A stretch of 64,000 nucleotides of DNA from Topomyia yanbarensis (GCF_030247195.1 NC_080670.1:93384161-93448160); one strand, 5' to 3'; numbered from the stretch's first letter, positions 43,290 through 56,168 are shown. Numbers and translations are program-made. Notes: a model not told the origin generated them from the letters alone.

Positions 43290-44114
43290 TTATGCTGGTT
43301 TAAGGAGATTTGCTGGCCAAACTCCGAGATTTTTACCTGCTAAATCCTCCAGCTCGTAGGAGGATACACCTTTTTTTGAGACAATTTTTGCCGGTAAGAA
43401 TTGTGGTCCAAGTTTAGCATTGTAAGACTCGAGTGCATTCGACAACTTCATGTTTCGACGGTATACCATTTGTCCTGTTTCAAAAGGTTTGGAGAACTTT
43501 CGATGACGCAAGTTGTACTGATGTCGAATGCCCTCGCTTGCCTTTGCCAAATTTTTGACCACAATCTCCCGGATTTTGTCTATCTGTTGGTGTCTTGTTT
43601 CTAGGTCACCCTCACCGGAAATCCTGCTGAAGTCATCGGCAGATGCCATTTCACACCCGTGTATAATGAAATGTGGACTAAACCCAGTGGAGGAATGAAC
43701 GGTAGTATTTAGGATGCGCTCCACATCGGTGATGTGGACATCCCAGTTGCGCTGCTCGGTTCGAGCATATGCCCGGATTGCGGTGTTTATCGAGCGATTT
43801 GTTCGCTCCACTGGGTTAGCCTGCGAATGATAGCGGGAGTTCAGCCAATGTTTGACGTTGGTTTCTTTTATGAATTGACTGAACTCCTTCGAGGTGAAAG
43901 TGGAGGCATTGTCGCTTAGCAGAATTTCCGGGCTGCCATGGCGATTGAACCACTGTTCGCGCAGTATCGTACAGAGTGACGTACTAGCGATTTTGCGAAC
44001 GGGGGTTAACATGACGTACTTACTGAAGACGTCGAGGACGACAACAGCAAGTGTTGATTGCCACGTTTGCTTTTTGGAAGAGGACCAATATAGTCCACAG
44101 AAACCATTCGCCAT
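43290..44114 (-). pseudogene. Integrase catalytic and C-terminal part (frame after a frameshift)
   Basis: This frame carries the D,D,E catalytic core. The first Asp is in the overlapping end of the upstream frame (SVDYIG), the second in LLSDNAS and the Glu in NPVERTNRSI. SKYVMLTPVRK leads and a GPY/F-like C-terminus follows (KLGPQFLPAKIV, GVWPANLLKP). It overlaps the upstream pol frame by about 109 bases. Reading switches near 44052, where one base appears to be missing within CTTGCTGTTGTCGTCC. The integrase inserts the element cDNA; here it is separated from the N-terminal part by the shift. Confidence 0.88.
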
Positions 44115-46471
44115 GGTGCATTAGTCGCACGCGACTTACCCATTTCGGGCTGGACTGGGACGAAAGGAGCTTTGATTTCCTTGCACGTCCCACATTCTCG
44201 AATAAACTTTCGTACTTCAGATCCCATACGAGGCCAGTAATATCGTAACTGCACTTCGTGGATCGTTTTATCGTATCCCACGTGAAGAAAATTTTCGTGG
44301 GTACGTTGAATCAAATCTTGACGGAACTCGGGTGCTGGGACGAGTTTCCAACTGAACCGCGAGTCGCACGGAACAACTTTCGAGTTTACATACTTGAAAA
44401 GTTGATCATTTTCTACTTTGAAGTCGGCATAGTCGTCAGGATTTTGGATAACTTTGGACTTCATGGAACAGTACCAGTCTGAGGTGGACAAAGCGGAAAC
44501 GGCTGCTACGGCCCGGGATAACGCATCTGGAACGACATTGTCCTTGCCTTTCCGGTGCTCAATAGACATGTCGTAGAGTTGCAATTCTAAACTCCAACGA
44601 CTCAAACGTGAACTGGTTTTCCATTTAGTCTTCAGTATCCATGTAATCGCTGACGAATCAGTGACCAGTCGAAAATGATAACCTTCCAAGTAACCTCGAA
44701 AGTGTTCAACCGCCATTATCACCGCCAGACCTTCCTTTTCAGTTGCATGATAGTTCCTTTGGGGAGTGGTCAGTTTGTGCGAAAAGTAAGCAACTACTTT
44801 CTCACCCTCGGGATACTCCTGCACCAGAACAGCAGCGACTGCTACGTCACTAGCGTCTGTCTGAAGAATGAATTCTTTGGAGAAGTCTGGTGGGACTAAA
44901 ACTGGAGGAGTGACTAGAAGTTCCTTAATTTTAAGGAACGCGAGTTCTGCCTCGGAGTTCCAAACTAAGCTCTTGGTTTTCGTTTTGAGCAGATCGGTCA
45001 AGGGAGCAGTGACCTCACTGAACCGATCAATGAAACGGCGGTAATAACCGCACATCCCGAGGAAACGACGAAGTTTCATCACGGTAACCGGTCTCTCGTA
45101 GTCGAGAATCGGCTGAATTTTGTCAGGATTGACCTTGAGTCCGTCCCGATTCAACAAATAACCAAGAAACTTTAGTTCGGGGACTCCAAAACGGGATTTT
45201 TCCAAATTGATGGTTAGATTGGCTCTTGCTAGACAATCGGCCACTGCTTTGAGCAACTGTATGTGATGCTCGAACGTTTCGCTTACCACGATGATGTCAT
45301 CTAGGTAGACGAAAACGTAAGGTTCCCATTTACCTCGTCCTAGAACCTGGTCCATCAGTCGCGCCAGAGTAGCGGGGCTGTTGACGAGACCAAATGGTAG
45401 ACGGGTAAATTGGAACATACCCCTGCCGGGAACACTGAAAGCGGTATATTTGCGACTATCCTTAGCCAGGGGTACCTGGAGAAAGGCCTCCTTCAAGTCT
45501 ATGGTAGACAGGTACTTCGCCTTGGGTAAGCCGCCCAATATTCGCCCAGGGTGGGGCAGAGGGTATGCATCCCGTACAGTACGCTCATTGAGAGGCCTAG
45601 CGTCTAGACAAAGGCGGATTGAGTCGTCTAGTTTCGTGACTGCCACAATATTAAGCGACCAATCCGAATCAGACTCCTCGATAATTCCCATAGACCGCCA
45701 TCGGTCAACCTCTTCCCAGACCTTTGACAGTTTCTTTGGGCTCATGTGATAAGGATATCGGCAAACGGGTGCCGCACCTTGGAATTCATCTTTGATGACA
45801 ATCCTGTGCTCTGTGAATGAGGTTGGGCTTAGCTTTCCGGGCTCTACTGCCTGGAAACACTTCTTTACTTCTTCTACGCGCACTAACTGTTCCGAAGTGA
45901 GTATCGACTCACGCGGTACTTCATCTTCTTCATCGTCTTCTGATTCCTGACCTGAGTTCAACAGAGCACAGTTTTGTATCTCAGGAGAAATCCCAAAGGC
46001 GCGCCAAAAGTCCATACCTAGAATGGAGTTGACGGTCAGATGCTCTACTACAAGAGTGCATAGGACCTTTGTCAAATTTTGAAAAGTATACGGGAGATAC
46101 GCTTGTCCAATGATTGGTAAGGATTGACCATTTGCAGAACGTAGTTCGAATGGTCGTTCCAACCTTTTCAAGGGACTTTTCGAAAACTTTCGGTATAGCT
46201 TTTTAGTTATAATTGTGGCGTTACTACCACTGTCGAGCAAGGCTTTGAAGGATTTGCCGTACACAGCGACAATTGCAAATGGACGGTTATCGAACGGGTC
46301 GTCAAGGACGATGGTTTCGACAGACAACGAATTATCATAGTCCTCATCACGAGCCGGTCGAAAACTGTCGTAAATCTGGGGGTTAATAATGAGTTGTTGT
46401 TTGGAGCGCTGTTTTACTGCCAACTGCGACTTCAGTTGGTTCTGATCCCGTTTTTTAGGCAGTAAGGGCAA
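44006..46471 (-). pseudogene. pol: protease, RT, RNase H, integrase N-terminus
   Basis: This is an open frame of 821 codons from an ATG at 46471 that is probably not the true start. Protease: ALLDSGSNATII near 46240. RT: SRKYTAFSVPGRGMFQF and VYLDDIIVV near 45300. RNase H: FILQTDASDVAVAAVLVQ near 44860. Integrase zinc region: HENFLHVGYDKTIHE to CGTCK, 44310-44190. The frame runs out at 44006, after the frameshift near 44052. The order PR-RT-RH-IN is that of Ty3/gypsy. The neighbouring zinc-finger frame (46432-46935) ends just inside this one, so pol is probably expressed by ribosomal frameshifting. Confidence 0.93.
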
Positions 46472-48607
46472 CGAGAAACATCAAAACCTTTAAATCCGCA
46501 CACTATGCAGAAGACCCGTCTTGGTTTCCGGCATTCCTCATATTCGTGTCCTTTGTCGCCACAATTGTAGCAGACGCCGAGCACTGGAGGACGATGCTTT
46601 TCCACCAAATATTCTAGGCACATCATAGGTTTCTGCGGTGGTTCGATCGGTTTTTTGATTGCTTCCCTCGAGATTCTTGCCATCCTGATTCCCTTGCTGT
46701 TTCTTTTTCTGGTTGTCAGGAGGCTTGTTTGAATCAAGACCTGCCGGTTTGGCATTCTTGCTCCAAAACGTTTTGGATTTTGCGTTGCCGTTATTCTGTC
46801 CACTTCTCTTTTGGTTTTGATTGTTTTGTTTTTGTTTGTTTTGTGGTGGATTATCAGAATAAGCAGCAACTTCCCGAGAAGAACCGAAAACTTTCTGATA
46901 AATCGGCGTCTTGGAGGCGTCGATCGATTTACCAAGACTCATCAATTCTGAGAGCGTGTTCACTGGCCTGAGGATAAGCATTTGTTTATAGTCGGCTTTC
47001 AGGTTCCGCTTGAGCACGTCGAGTTTTTCGCTCGGTGCCATTGGAACCGTCATAGCACGAAATATTTTCTCCATTTCCAGGAAATATTCCTGGAAAGATT
47101 CGTTACGCATCTGCCGGCGCTGGAGAGCCTTCATTTTGAGCGTAGCATCAAGTTCAGGATGAACAAAATTTACCTTGAGCTCGCAAACAAGATGGTTCCA
47201 GTTAAACAACCGGTTTTGCGCACGCATAGCCTGATACCAGGTCAAAGCATTGCCAGTGAACAAATGCATCGCAGAATTGAAAAGTTCGTCTTCGCACATT
47301 TGCTCACACGCAGCGTAACTCGCTACGGTGTCCAAGAATTCATTTAGTCCCGTTCCTTCATCAGTTCCAGCATACTTCCGAATTTTCCAGTCAGCGACGC
47401 GTTGCGGGTTACGCGAGTAATTCCTTGGGGCTGCCATCGATCCGTTTCCCGCGTTGGTAGATATTGAAAAGTTCGGATAGGATGGTCCCGTCCGCTGTTC
47501 GGTCCATTCAGGAACGTGAGGCTGGTTCTGAGTTTGGAACGGGGCTGTGAATTCGGTATTCTGTTTCGGTTTCTCAATTGGAAGTGATGGGCGTATATTT
47601 TGTTGACCCGAGAATCCTCGCTTCAACACAAATTGATCGGGACTGGGCGCCAGTGTTGGGCGAGGAATCTCTGGTTCATCAAATGAATCGGGTACGTTCA
47701 TCAAACGCAAATCTTCCAGATCGGTCTGCAGATCCATCTCGGGTGCACTTTCCTTCTTATGTACTAGTGCCCGAAGTTCACTGACGGATTCACGAAGTGA
47801 GACAACTTCTTGAACCGTCTTTCTTAAAACTGACGAAATGGTTGTCAGTGAAGCAATCCCACCCATTAGCGTTTCAGTAGCTTTTGAAAAAGCATCAGAC
47901 CCCTGAGACGCTAGGGCTCTATTATCGTCGGATTGCTGTCGCAATTGTCGAATCTCGTCCCTCATCTCGCACAAGACACGCAACAGGTCGTCCCCTACGA
48001 GCTGTTTAGAAAGAGATCCTTGGTTATCGGAAGGATTGGATCCCTGTGGAATCGCAGGTACGTCTGTACTCAGCAAATCTCCCAAAATCTCTCCATCCTC
48101 CCCTTCTTGGTTGTCGGGAGGAAGTGCTGCCTGTTCGTCGTTATAATGACTGGCATAAACTGCTAGAACTTCCTCCAGCAACCCCGAAATTTCCTGGTTG
48201 ACCTCCCCTGCCGCATAATTTCGGATAACCTGGAGCCTAGAGCCCAAATGAAGCAACCGTGTTCGGTAAATCTCCTTGTTTGGGCACCGGTACTGGAGAT
48301 CTTCCTTGATTGTTAGTAATTTACCAAGGCAGATCTCCTTTTCTTCACACACGTCACCCCGGAAATTGCGAACTAATTCCCTCCGAGACGACCGCTCATG
48401 CGACAAAATTCCCCGAAGACGCCGCTGCCGCTGGACACCCGAAAGATCCGAATCAGGAGAGATAAAAATGCTTCGAGATAGCAACTCAAAATCCAGCTCA
48501 TCGAAATGTAAATGATCGACGCGCATGAACACACACGCTTGGTTGAATTTCTCCAACGCCATCATAACATGCGCTATATTGGAAGAAATCACCAAGACAC
48601 AAAGCAT
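46432..48607 (-). pseudogene. gag with nucleocapsid zinc fingers in a second frame
   Basis: The main frame (48607-46538) holds a capsid-like region: HPELDATLKMKALQRRQM, then QEYFLEMEKIFRAM near residue 500. A Q/N/K-rich stretch follows. It then runs into a non-homologous end. The zinc knuckles CYNCGDKGHEYEEC and CIVCGFKGFDVSRCPYC are in another frame (46935-46432), joined from about 46640. The gag and pol frames are the same modulo 3, while the finger frame differs. So either one indel near 46640 disrupted gag or two shifts are used. Gag packages the element RNA in virus-like particles. Confidence 0.85.
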
Positions 48608-49002
48608 GTGAGTACTGGTACGGTAAAATTTCTGATTTTTCGCCCACTAACGATTCCCTTAAAATTTCAGGAAATCAAGCTGCTCCAAAAAATGTCTCAA
48701 ACCGGGTTGAGAATTCAAGGCGATTGGCCACCGCAACCGAATAAATGACAACAACCTTCAAACTACTCGTCCGGCAGACCAAACACGAACAACGCAATCC
48801 ACAAATTCGGACAAAAAAGAAAATGCAAAAATCAAAAAACCATACCAAAAATGTAAATAAATAAATAATACGACCGCGGAACAATATTGCGGAAGAAACC
48901 TCACCACTGTTCTACGAAAATCCTCTATTTAGTAGAAGCACCCCACACTCCGGAAGAAAAAAATATTTTCCAAAATAGGAAAATATTTTTTTCAGTGTGT
49001 TT

Positions 49003-49018
49003 TGCGCTGTGCGCCAAA
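49003..49018 (-). promoter_or_regulatory. Candidate primer binding site
   Basis: On the minus strand, TTTGGCGCACAGCGCA directly follows the 5' LTR. TGG at this position is expected for pairing with a tRNA 3' CCA end. I could not assign the tRNA. Confidence 0.55.
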
Positions 49019-50132
49019 TGTAAGTAGGGGTTTGCCCACTACTCGGGTTCTTGTTTGCCCGGCGAACCCTTCTTTTCAGGGCGGCCTAGGTGCTTCTACC
49101 AAGACTTTCGGATTTCGTAACACAACAAGAAAAAGTAAACAAATAAATTATAAAATTTACCGACTTTTATTCCCGCTACTCTCTCAACTGCTGCTGCTGC
49201 TGGTGATCTGCTACTGCTGGCGGAAAGGCGGGCGGCTTCTTCCGACCGGCCGGGACAGCAACGGCCGAGTTCTCCCTATTTACGTTGGCTGCTCCGGCAG
49301 CGGTCCTTTACAATTAGCCAGGGAGGTGAGCTTTGCTCCTTTGTTGGAACCTCCCTAGCGACGGTGGTGACGAATCACCGGATTCTTTGCTCCCCGCAAA
49401 GAATCCCGGAAGACACCGCAGTGTTCTTCCCAGGGGGAGCCGCTGTCCACCCTGCTTCGCTCTCCTTGGCTATTAGCTGGGAAGGAGAGCAAGGCTCGTT
49501 CGGCTTATCCTTCCCAGCGAGGGCGGAATGGTGCGTCTGGATCCTTTACGGTTAGCCGGGGAAGCGAAAGCTCCTTGATAATTAGCTTCCCCCGACGGCG
49601 ATCCAGCACCACACTTTCTTTAGCACCCGGACCACGGGCCGGCACTTTCGACGGGAATCTACCGTCGCATGCGCGCACTAAACTATTTAACAGTGGCGGG
49701 AAACTGTCCCGAAAAAAACCACAGCAATTTCCTGGACGTCTGATTGTAGCCGTGGTCCGTCACTTTCTGTCTTTTACGATGGCTGCCTTCCGCACTCGAC
49801 CACAACACCAACACCAAAAAAACCGTACCGCTGCATAGCTGTCATCACCTATGTGCAGCATAGCCAGTACACGTATTTCAGCAGTAGGAGAGCGGTGGCC
49901 TATCTAAGCCCTATGTTAACTATGTACAATTGTCAAACAAAATTTACTACACCTATCTGAACGCACAAAACCGTTCACAAACGCGAAACTATATAAAAAT
50001 TTACAAGAAATAGTGAACGATATCGAAACAGCGGTGAGCATAAATTTTCGTAAACAATACACTCTACGGAGAGAGTACGCACGAAAGGGTATATTTCCAC
50101 CCAGTGCTAAATTGTTACCCTGACGGGTTACA
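49019..50132 (-). repeat. 5' LTR
   Basis: Same sequence as 40280-41393 over all positions compared; followed by the AGTC duplication at 50133-50136. Confidence 0.93.
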
Positions 50133-50136
50133 AGTC

Positions 50137-50516
50137 CTAACAAGATGATCCGATTTATTACTCATTTTTAGGTGGTGAAGTTTACCTGAACTTTATAGGT
50201 AACGAATTCGATCGATGATAAGTTGTTGAAATGATCGTTCAATGTCCATACCGAAAAACGTTTCCATTGGTCAGAATGCCTACCAGCGTATGATAGCTGC
50301 AAACATGAGGACAACAAGGTTATCGCTTTCGAATGGAACAATTATTTATTATTCGTGTTCAAGTTCCATTACAGCAAAAGTTTCGTCGATTGACGATTAT
50401 CGCATTGTCGTTGATTTAGCCGGCAAATGCAAAACAGTGGTCGGCACTGACGATAAGGAGTAAGAAGGATTGGATAGGAGTGATAAGAATGCAGAGCATT
50501 ATACATTCTGGAAGAA
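50137..50516. other. No recognised feature
   Basis: Single-copy-looking sequence with a 73-codon frame (50242-50463) whose product I do not recognise and do not support as a gene. Confidence 0.4.
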
Positions 50517-50945
50517 TATCAGCACAGAGAACAGACGTCCATCTTCAGCATTCAACTTGTGTAAAATCTCTAACGGTTTCGAAGGTAGTTGGGATATCCA
50601 AACCAGGTGCGCTACTGTCGTCATGTTTTTGTGGCTGAGTTCGACAGAATTGACAGCGGTTATTTCTCTACCCAGTCAAACTAGTCCGGAACCGGTTCGG
50701 ACTTCCAGCATGAATTCCAGTTAAAATGCATCAACCGATAGAGTCGGAATCGGTTGTTTTCTTTGAGCAAGAATCCATACTGAATCCATTTAGGATTTCG
50801 AACCGGTTCCGGAATGGATTTGACGGATAGTTGGGATAAGTTGGTTTGGCGGCGCTAGTGTTTATCGTATATTAATTCAAATGTTTACACACGTTTTTTA
50901 AATATTTTTATTCGATCATGGATGTCTGTTCTCTGTGATATCAGG
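50517..50945 (+). repeat. Dispersed repeat R, copy 1
   Basis: It shares its 3' part (50590-50945) with 33084-33570 and its 5' part (50520-50602) with 35856-35936, both inverted. Internal words include GGAACCGGTTCGGA and CCAACCGATAGAGTCGG-type inverted pairs. It is without the T3 insertion found in copy 2. Confidence 0.8.
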
Positions 50946-51138
50946 GAGGAGAAATTATATGTAAATTTATATTATATCCCGAGTTGCCATCATTTTTGCA
51001 CCGCAATAAAGCTTTCTGCAACTGCTGTCTTGCTCAAATTGGCAGGAAATAACTAGGCAGCGAATGATAAATTGCATAGTCAATTTATTTACTTTTTCGG
51101 AAGGATAAGTAATTAGTATGTTGTGAATATATATGTGT

Positions 51139-51260
51139 CACCGGTGCCGTGTGTTATGGTGGTACCGGACGGAACCGTTGGTCAGCAAACCGTCCTTGTC
51201 GTACTGGTCATAGATGCGACGTTTTTTCTCATCTGATAGCACTTGACATGTTTCGGAAAT
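51139..51260 (-). pseudogene. DNAJB6-like fragment, left arm
   Basis: The minus strand reads [19 protein letters not shown], then [12 protein letters not shown], matching the end of the J domain and beginning of the following region of the right-arm copy. The rest of the gene is missing because the arm ends here. Confidence 0.75.
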
Positions 51261-51780
51261 CTGTCTTAACGCTCTCTACTTAGCGCAGGATACACGAAAC
51301 CGCTGCTAGCTTTCGAAAGAAAATTCCTAGCTGCTGCTACTCTATCAGTCTTTCTCTCGACTGAGGACTACAATTTCGGTCGACTAAATTGTGCTATGAA
51401 AATTGAACTTCCTGGAATTTCACCTAACGAGATCAATTCATTGTGAGGAATTTCGCTGCGTTCCAATATTGATTGCCTCTGTAGGTGATGATGTGTGTGT
51501 ATTCACTTCGGCAGCCAGGTCTTATGTTTTGGGTAATTTTGCTATCTTATTCTGCTGAATAAATCATCTGGCTAAAGCCTCTACGTTATACTATGGTCAC
51601 TTTAAAATCGCATTGCTATTTAATCTTGTAGCTGTTGGCAAGTCAGTCCTGGCACTGTTCTCGACTAATCCTGGCACTATACCGCTGACGTCGCACTTAT
51701 TACGGTGATCAAACTTGGCGAGAGCGGCAGTGGTTTCGTCGGAATTGTTCACTCGACAAGCAGGAAGTGCAAGGACTCTG

Positions 51781-52160
51781 CTACTTATGCCTGAGCCCCT
51801 CGTTGAAACTTTCGTCCTGTCGGAGTGTTAGCTTCGTCCGATACCGGAGCGTATTGCCGAACCGAAGCAGTCTGCTACTGGCGCTGCTTCCTTCGAATCG
51901 GAATCGCTGAATATTCCCGTTAGCTGAATGTCCAACGTGGCCGAAGGCAAACCGGTTGCAGCAACACCACCAACCGTAGCTGAAATTTTGGCCTGCCAAG
52001 TCCCTGCCATTGACATAGCGACAGACGAGTGAGGCGTAGGTTGGACCATCGGTTGACTCGGTGCCGGACAGGGCGAAACAGCTGCAACAGGAGCGGACCT
52101 AGTATGGGGTGTAAAGGTCATCAATTGCCATAGATCACCAAAATGCTCTGCGACTAACAT
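51781..52160 (-). pseudogene. CHCHD2-like pseudogene, left arm
   Basis: CHCHD2/CHCHD10-type proteins are small mitochondrial intermembrane-space proteins with a proline/alanine-rich N-terminus, a hydrophobic glycine-rich segment and a twin CX9C domain. The minus strand reads TRSAPVAAVSPCPAPSQP, then AKISATVGGVAATG and FSDSDSKEAAPVAD. It then loses the frame where the CX9C domain should be; only a GFNEALR-like remnant (near 51790) persists. It is the inverted counterpart of 56169-56590. Confidence 0.75.
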
Positions 52161-53420
52161 TGTGAACAAAACAAACCAAACGAAATTGATCGCAACAACG
52201 ATAAAATAATCCAAATTCTACCCAAACATTTGAAAATGAGAAAAAGGCAAAAGAAGTTTTGGTCGAATTCATTATAATTCTATTTAAAAATTGAATACTG
52301 TTTTATTTAGTTTGATTGCGCATATTGTTTACATCAGTCACACCCCTTAATTCATTGAGTACGTATTTCACTGCCTTTATAATCCTTTTGGAATCAGTTA
52401 CAATAATCCTTTAAAATCATTTTATAATAAGTGTATTGCTAGTTAGGACTTTTATATCAGCCGGGCTCTTTTATATTTTGTTATAAAATCATTATCAAAA
52501 TTCTTCATAATCCATTGTTGCGTTATGTTTATGTACGTAGCCAGATAGATAGTTTTTAACTGGGACGGAACGTGTGGATACGAAAAAACCTAATGTCAAT
52601 TGTAGCCAGGGGGAGCTGTCAAATGCAGCCAAAGGGAACCGACTGCATTTGACGGGGGACTGTCAAATGTAGCCAGTCCATTTGAAATATGTGAGGATGA
52701 AAGAGTGGCTATGCAAGACAAGAGATAAAATGAACAGAAAAAAGAAAAAGAAAACATCTATCCACAGGTTCTGTCCCAGGATTTTAATAGAGAACATCAA
52801 AATTCGATTTGTTTGCATTTGGCAGTAGGCCTTTTTCAAATGTTTGGCTAGAAATTCCTTGCTTCTTTAATGAATCATGTACAAGAAAAGTAAAAATGTT
52901 AAATTTAACGGGACAATGTATGATGCCGACATCAATTAAAATATACAGCTGAGCGACCTTGTTGGGAAAGTGTTAACATTTGGCAGCGAACCAAACCAAG
53001 TTTCTCATACTATGATCGAATCAACAAAAATTCCAAGATCATGTAAACAATCTCTTTGAACTGTCAAAAAAGTGAGGTTAAACATTACCGTGCAACGTTC
53101 TCCACCGAGAGGTTCACTTTAGTTTGTTTACATAATAAATGAACTTTGTACCGCGACTCACCACTTCATTTGCCGCGTTGCCAGGAAGCCAAGCAAAAAT
53201 ATACAAAACAGTGCTGCCCAAACACATATTTTGAGTCCACCATTCTTGCAATGGTGAAAAAAATACTCAACATTCTTGCATTTTTCATATTTAAAAAAAT
53301 CATTAAAAAATCACGATTGCTCTAAAAAGTCTCATTTCAGCGGAAATATTCTTAAAAATGTGTAGTATTTTGAATAAAAATAAGAAAAAAGGGGGTTAGG
53401 TCGGACGAGAAAGGTCTATT

Positions 53421-53732
53421 AGGGGGCACTTTTAAATGCAACATTTGGGCGACCTAATATGAAAATTACAAATATTACTTATTTTCGGATTCATTAGGTT
53501 TGTTCCAGTACACGAAAGTCACTCCGGAGTAAACAGGAGCAAAAAATCTTTGCTCCTTTTTACTCCGGTTTGGTACCAGAAGTAGAAAAAAGAGAAGAAG
53601 AGAGTACAGGAACGATTTTCTCCGGAGTACTTCCAGTTTCTCCTGGTACTGGAACAGACCTATTATCTACTTACATAAACTTATCACTACACTAGGTAAT
53701 CACCACCAAACTATAGGAAGAATCAATGGTGA
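53421..53732. other. Palindrome centre (spacer)
   Basis: 312 bp not shared between the arms, about half of it a T2 TIR element (53497-53660). The remaining sequence is unassigned. Confidence 0.8.
53497..53660. mobile_element. Short TIR element (family T2), copy 3
   Basis: GGTTTGTTCCAGTACACGAA to GGTACTGGAACAGACC, 164 bp, with TA duplicated at 53495-53496 and 53661-53662. Confidence 0.9.
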
Positions 53733-54789
53733 AATAGACCTTTCTCGTCCAACCTAACCCCATTTTTTTCTTATTTTTAATCGAAAGATTGCACATTTTT
53801 AATAATATTTACGCTAAAATGAGACATTTAGGAGCTATCGTGATTTTTTGATGATTTTTTTAAATTTGAAAAATGCAAGAATGTTGAATATTTTTTTCAC
53901 CTTTGCAAGAATGGTGGGACTCAAAATGTGTGTTTGGGCAGCACTGTTTTGTATATTTTTGTTTGAGTTCTTGGCAACGCGGTAAATGAAGTGGTGAGTT
54001 GCGGTACAAAATTCATTTATAATGTAAACAAACTAAAGTGAACCTCTCGCTGTAGAACATTGCATGAAAATGTTTAACCTCACTTTTTTGACAGTTCGGA
54101 GAGCTTGTTTACATGGTCTTGGAATTTTTTTAATTCGATCATAGTATGAAAAACTCAGCTCAGCTTACTTCTTACACATGATTCGTTGAAGTAAGCAATT
54201 TCTAGCCAAACATTTGAAAAAGGCCTACTGCCAAATGCATACAAATCGAATTTTGATGTTCTCCATTAAATCCAGGGACAGAACCTGCAGATAGATATTG
54301 TCTTCTTCATTTTTTGTTCATTTTATGTTTTGTCTCGCATAGCCACTCTTTCTGCCTCACATATTTCAAATGGACTGGCTGCATTTCACAGTTCCCCCTG
54401 GCTGCATTTGACGTTAGGTTTTTTTTCATATCCGCACGTCCTGTCTCAATTAAAAACTATCTATCCGATCATGTACATAACGCAACAATGGATTATGAAG
54501 AGTTTTGATAACGATTCTATCACACTTTATAAAAGGGCCTGGCTCATATAAAAGTCCTAACTAGCAATACATTTATTATAAAATGATTATAAAGGATTAT
54601 TATAACTGATTACAAAAAAAAATATAAAAGCAGTGGAATCCCTAATAAAAAATATAATACACGAACTTTAACCCATATAGTGCAATGATTCCACATATTG
54701 TTTGGATGATACCCTGAACAGGTCGTTAGGCTCTTGAATCTTAAGATGTTGATTAGGGATACCTACTCAATGAATTAAGAGGTGATGTA

Positions 54790-55555
54790 AAGTGCTCAAA
54801 TCGAAGGTAATTTTGTTTTACGATTTTGAAGGCAAGGCAACAATGGACCTCTTGTGTAATGTATAAAAAAAGTATTTTTCAGTCACGCAGAGTTACACAT
54901 ACGAGCGTTCCAAGAGTAGATGTCAAACCATTTCCACGCGGAGCGCCACGGCGGACATGATAACTCTCCATAAAATTGTCTGGAACAGGAAATTTAGTAA
55001 GATTTATAAAGTTTCGACTTGTAGTTCTTCGATGAACCAAAAAAAAAAAGAAAATAGTTTGAATTTTGGAAAATGGCATCATAAAAACTGAAATAGCTTA
55101 TATATTAATGTAACAATCGCACACTTTTTTTTTCAAAATAATGTGGAGAAACTTTTTTTATTCAGTTTTCCGTGGTTCATCGACTTGCTACACATATTAT
55201 GCATTCTCATTAAAATATGATGTCAATCCGCTGAATAGTTTATGAGTCATCGTATCTGCCAATTTGAAAAATGCGGTTTCGAAACAAACCCCTGTTAAAT
55301 TGTCGATTGATTGAAATTGCAAATACGCGCGAGGAATGCATGGCTGTTTAAAACAAAAGAAGTTCAGCGTGGCCACCGATTTTTTTTTAATCACTACAAA
55401 AGACTCCCTCATTAATAGAAACTACACTGCTTTAGGACTAACTTTTCCATAATTACACAGCCAATCATATTTTGTAAAGTTCAATAAGGGCAATATGGTC
55501 ATCAAATCAGATTTAACTTTTATAACTTTTGGTGTAATATCACAACTTAAAAGAA
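54790..55555. other. Unassigned insertion in the right palindrome arm
   Basis: Absent from the left arm. Contains only short frames; no terminal repeats were identified. Confidence 0.5.
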
Positions 55556-55647
55556 TTTTTTTGCAATCAAACGAAATAAAACAGTATCAGCTTTTTAAAT
55601 AGGATCATAACGAATTTGATCAAAACTTCTTTTGTCTTTTTTCTCTA

Positions 55648-55977
55648 CACTGAAAAAAAATCCAAACGTTATTTCTATTTGCTTCAAACCGCTTAAAATT
55701 CATATGAAGAAGAAATGCTATTGTTATCACGCGCACACATACCTTCTATGTATCAACTGTATAAACTATGTATGCACTCACATAAGTTATATGTGCATAT
55801 TGTTATAGAATGGAGTTTTATGTGCCTAATAGTTATGAAATGTGAATGTAAGATTAATATTTCTTGTAAATATACACATTAGGTTCATGTGCTAGCAAAT
55901 AGTATCTATATGCCTCCGTTAATTGCAAAAATCTATGTGTAAAATCAATAGGCATAACGTTTACTTTTTTCTGAGTG
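55648..55977. mobile_element. TIR element family T1, copy 3
   Basis: 330 bp with the T1 ends and TA duplicated at 55646-55647 and 55978-55979. The left palindrome arm shows an uninterrupted counterpart (near 52240), so this insertion followed the inverted duplication. Confidence 0.92.
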
Positions 55978-56168
55978 TATATTTACGTTTGGCAGTTAGG
56001 CCTTTTTCAATTGTTTGGGTAGAATTCAGTTTATGTTTTCGTTGTTAATTTGTTAATTTATTATCAACTATTCTACACGGTAACCTGTTGATGCGATCAA
56101 TTTAATTTGGTTTGTTTTGTTGCTGAATTATAAGGTTAGTTACAAAGCATTTTGATAATATATGGTAA

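Larger units (their letters stand above)
40280..50132 (-). mobile_element. Ty3/gypsy LTR retrotransposon, 9,853 bp
   Basis: Two 1,114-bp LTRs (40280-41393 and 49019-50132) start TGTAAG and end TTACA. Every stretch I compared between them is identical, which implies recent insertion. AGTC is duplicated at both flanks. The coding strand is minus, so the right LTR is the 5' LTR. The order protease, RT, RNase H, integrase identifies Ty3/gypsy. Frameshifts in gag and in the integrase make this copy inactive as read. Confidence 0.96.
51139..53420. repeat. Left arm of a large imperfect palindrome
   Basis: Its inverse is found at 53733-57140. Matched segments include 53040-53420 with 53733-54130; 52600-52860 with 54180-54430; 52320-52560 with 54460-54790; 52208-52320 with 55560-55640 and 55980-56030; and 51140-52200 with 56100-57140. 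The arms differ by substitutions and by insertions in one or the other. Confidence 0.88.
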
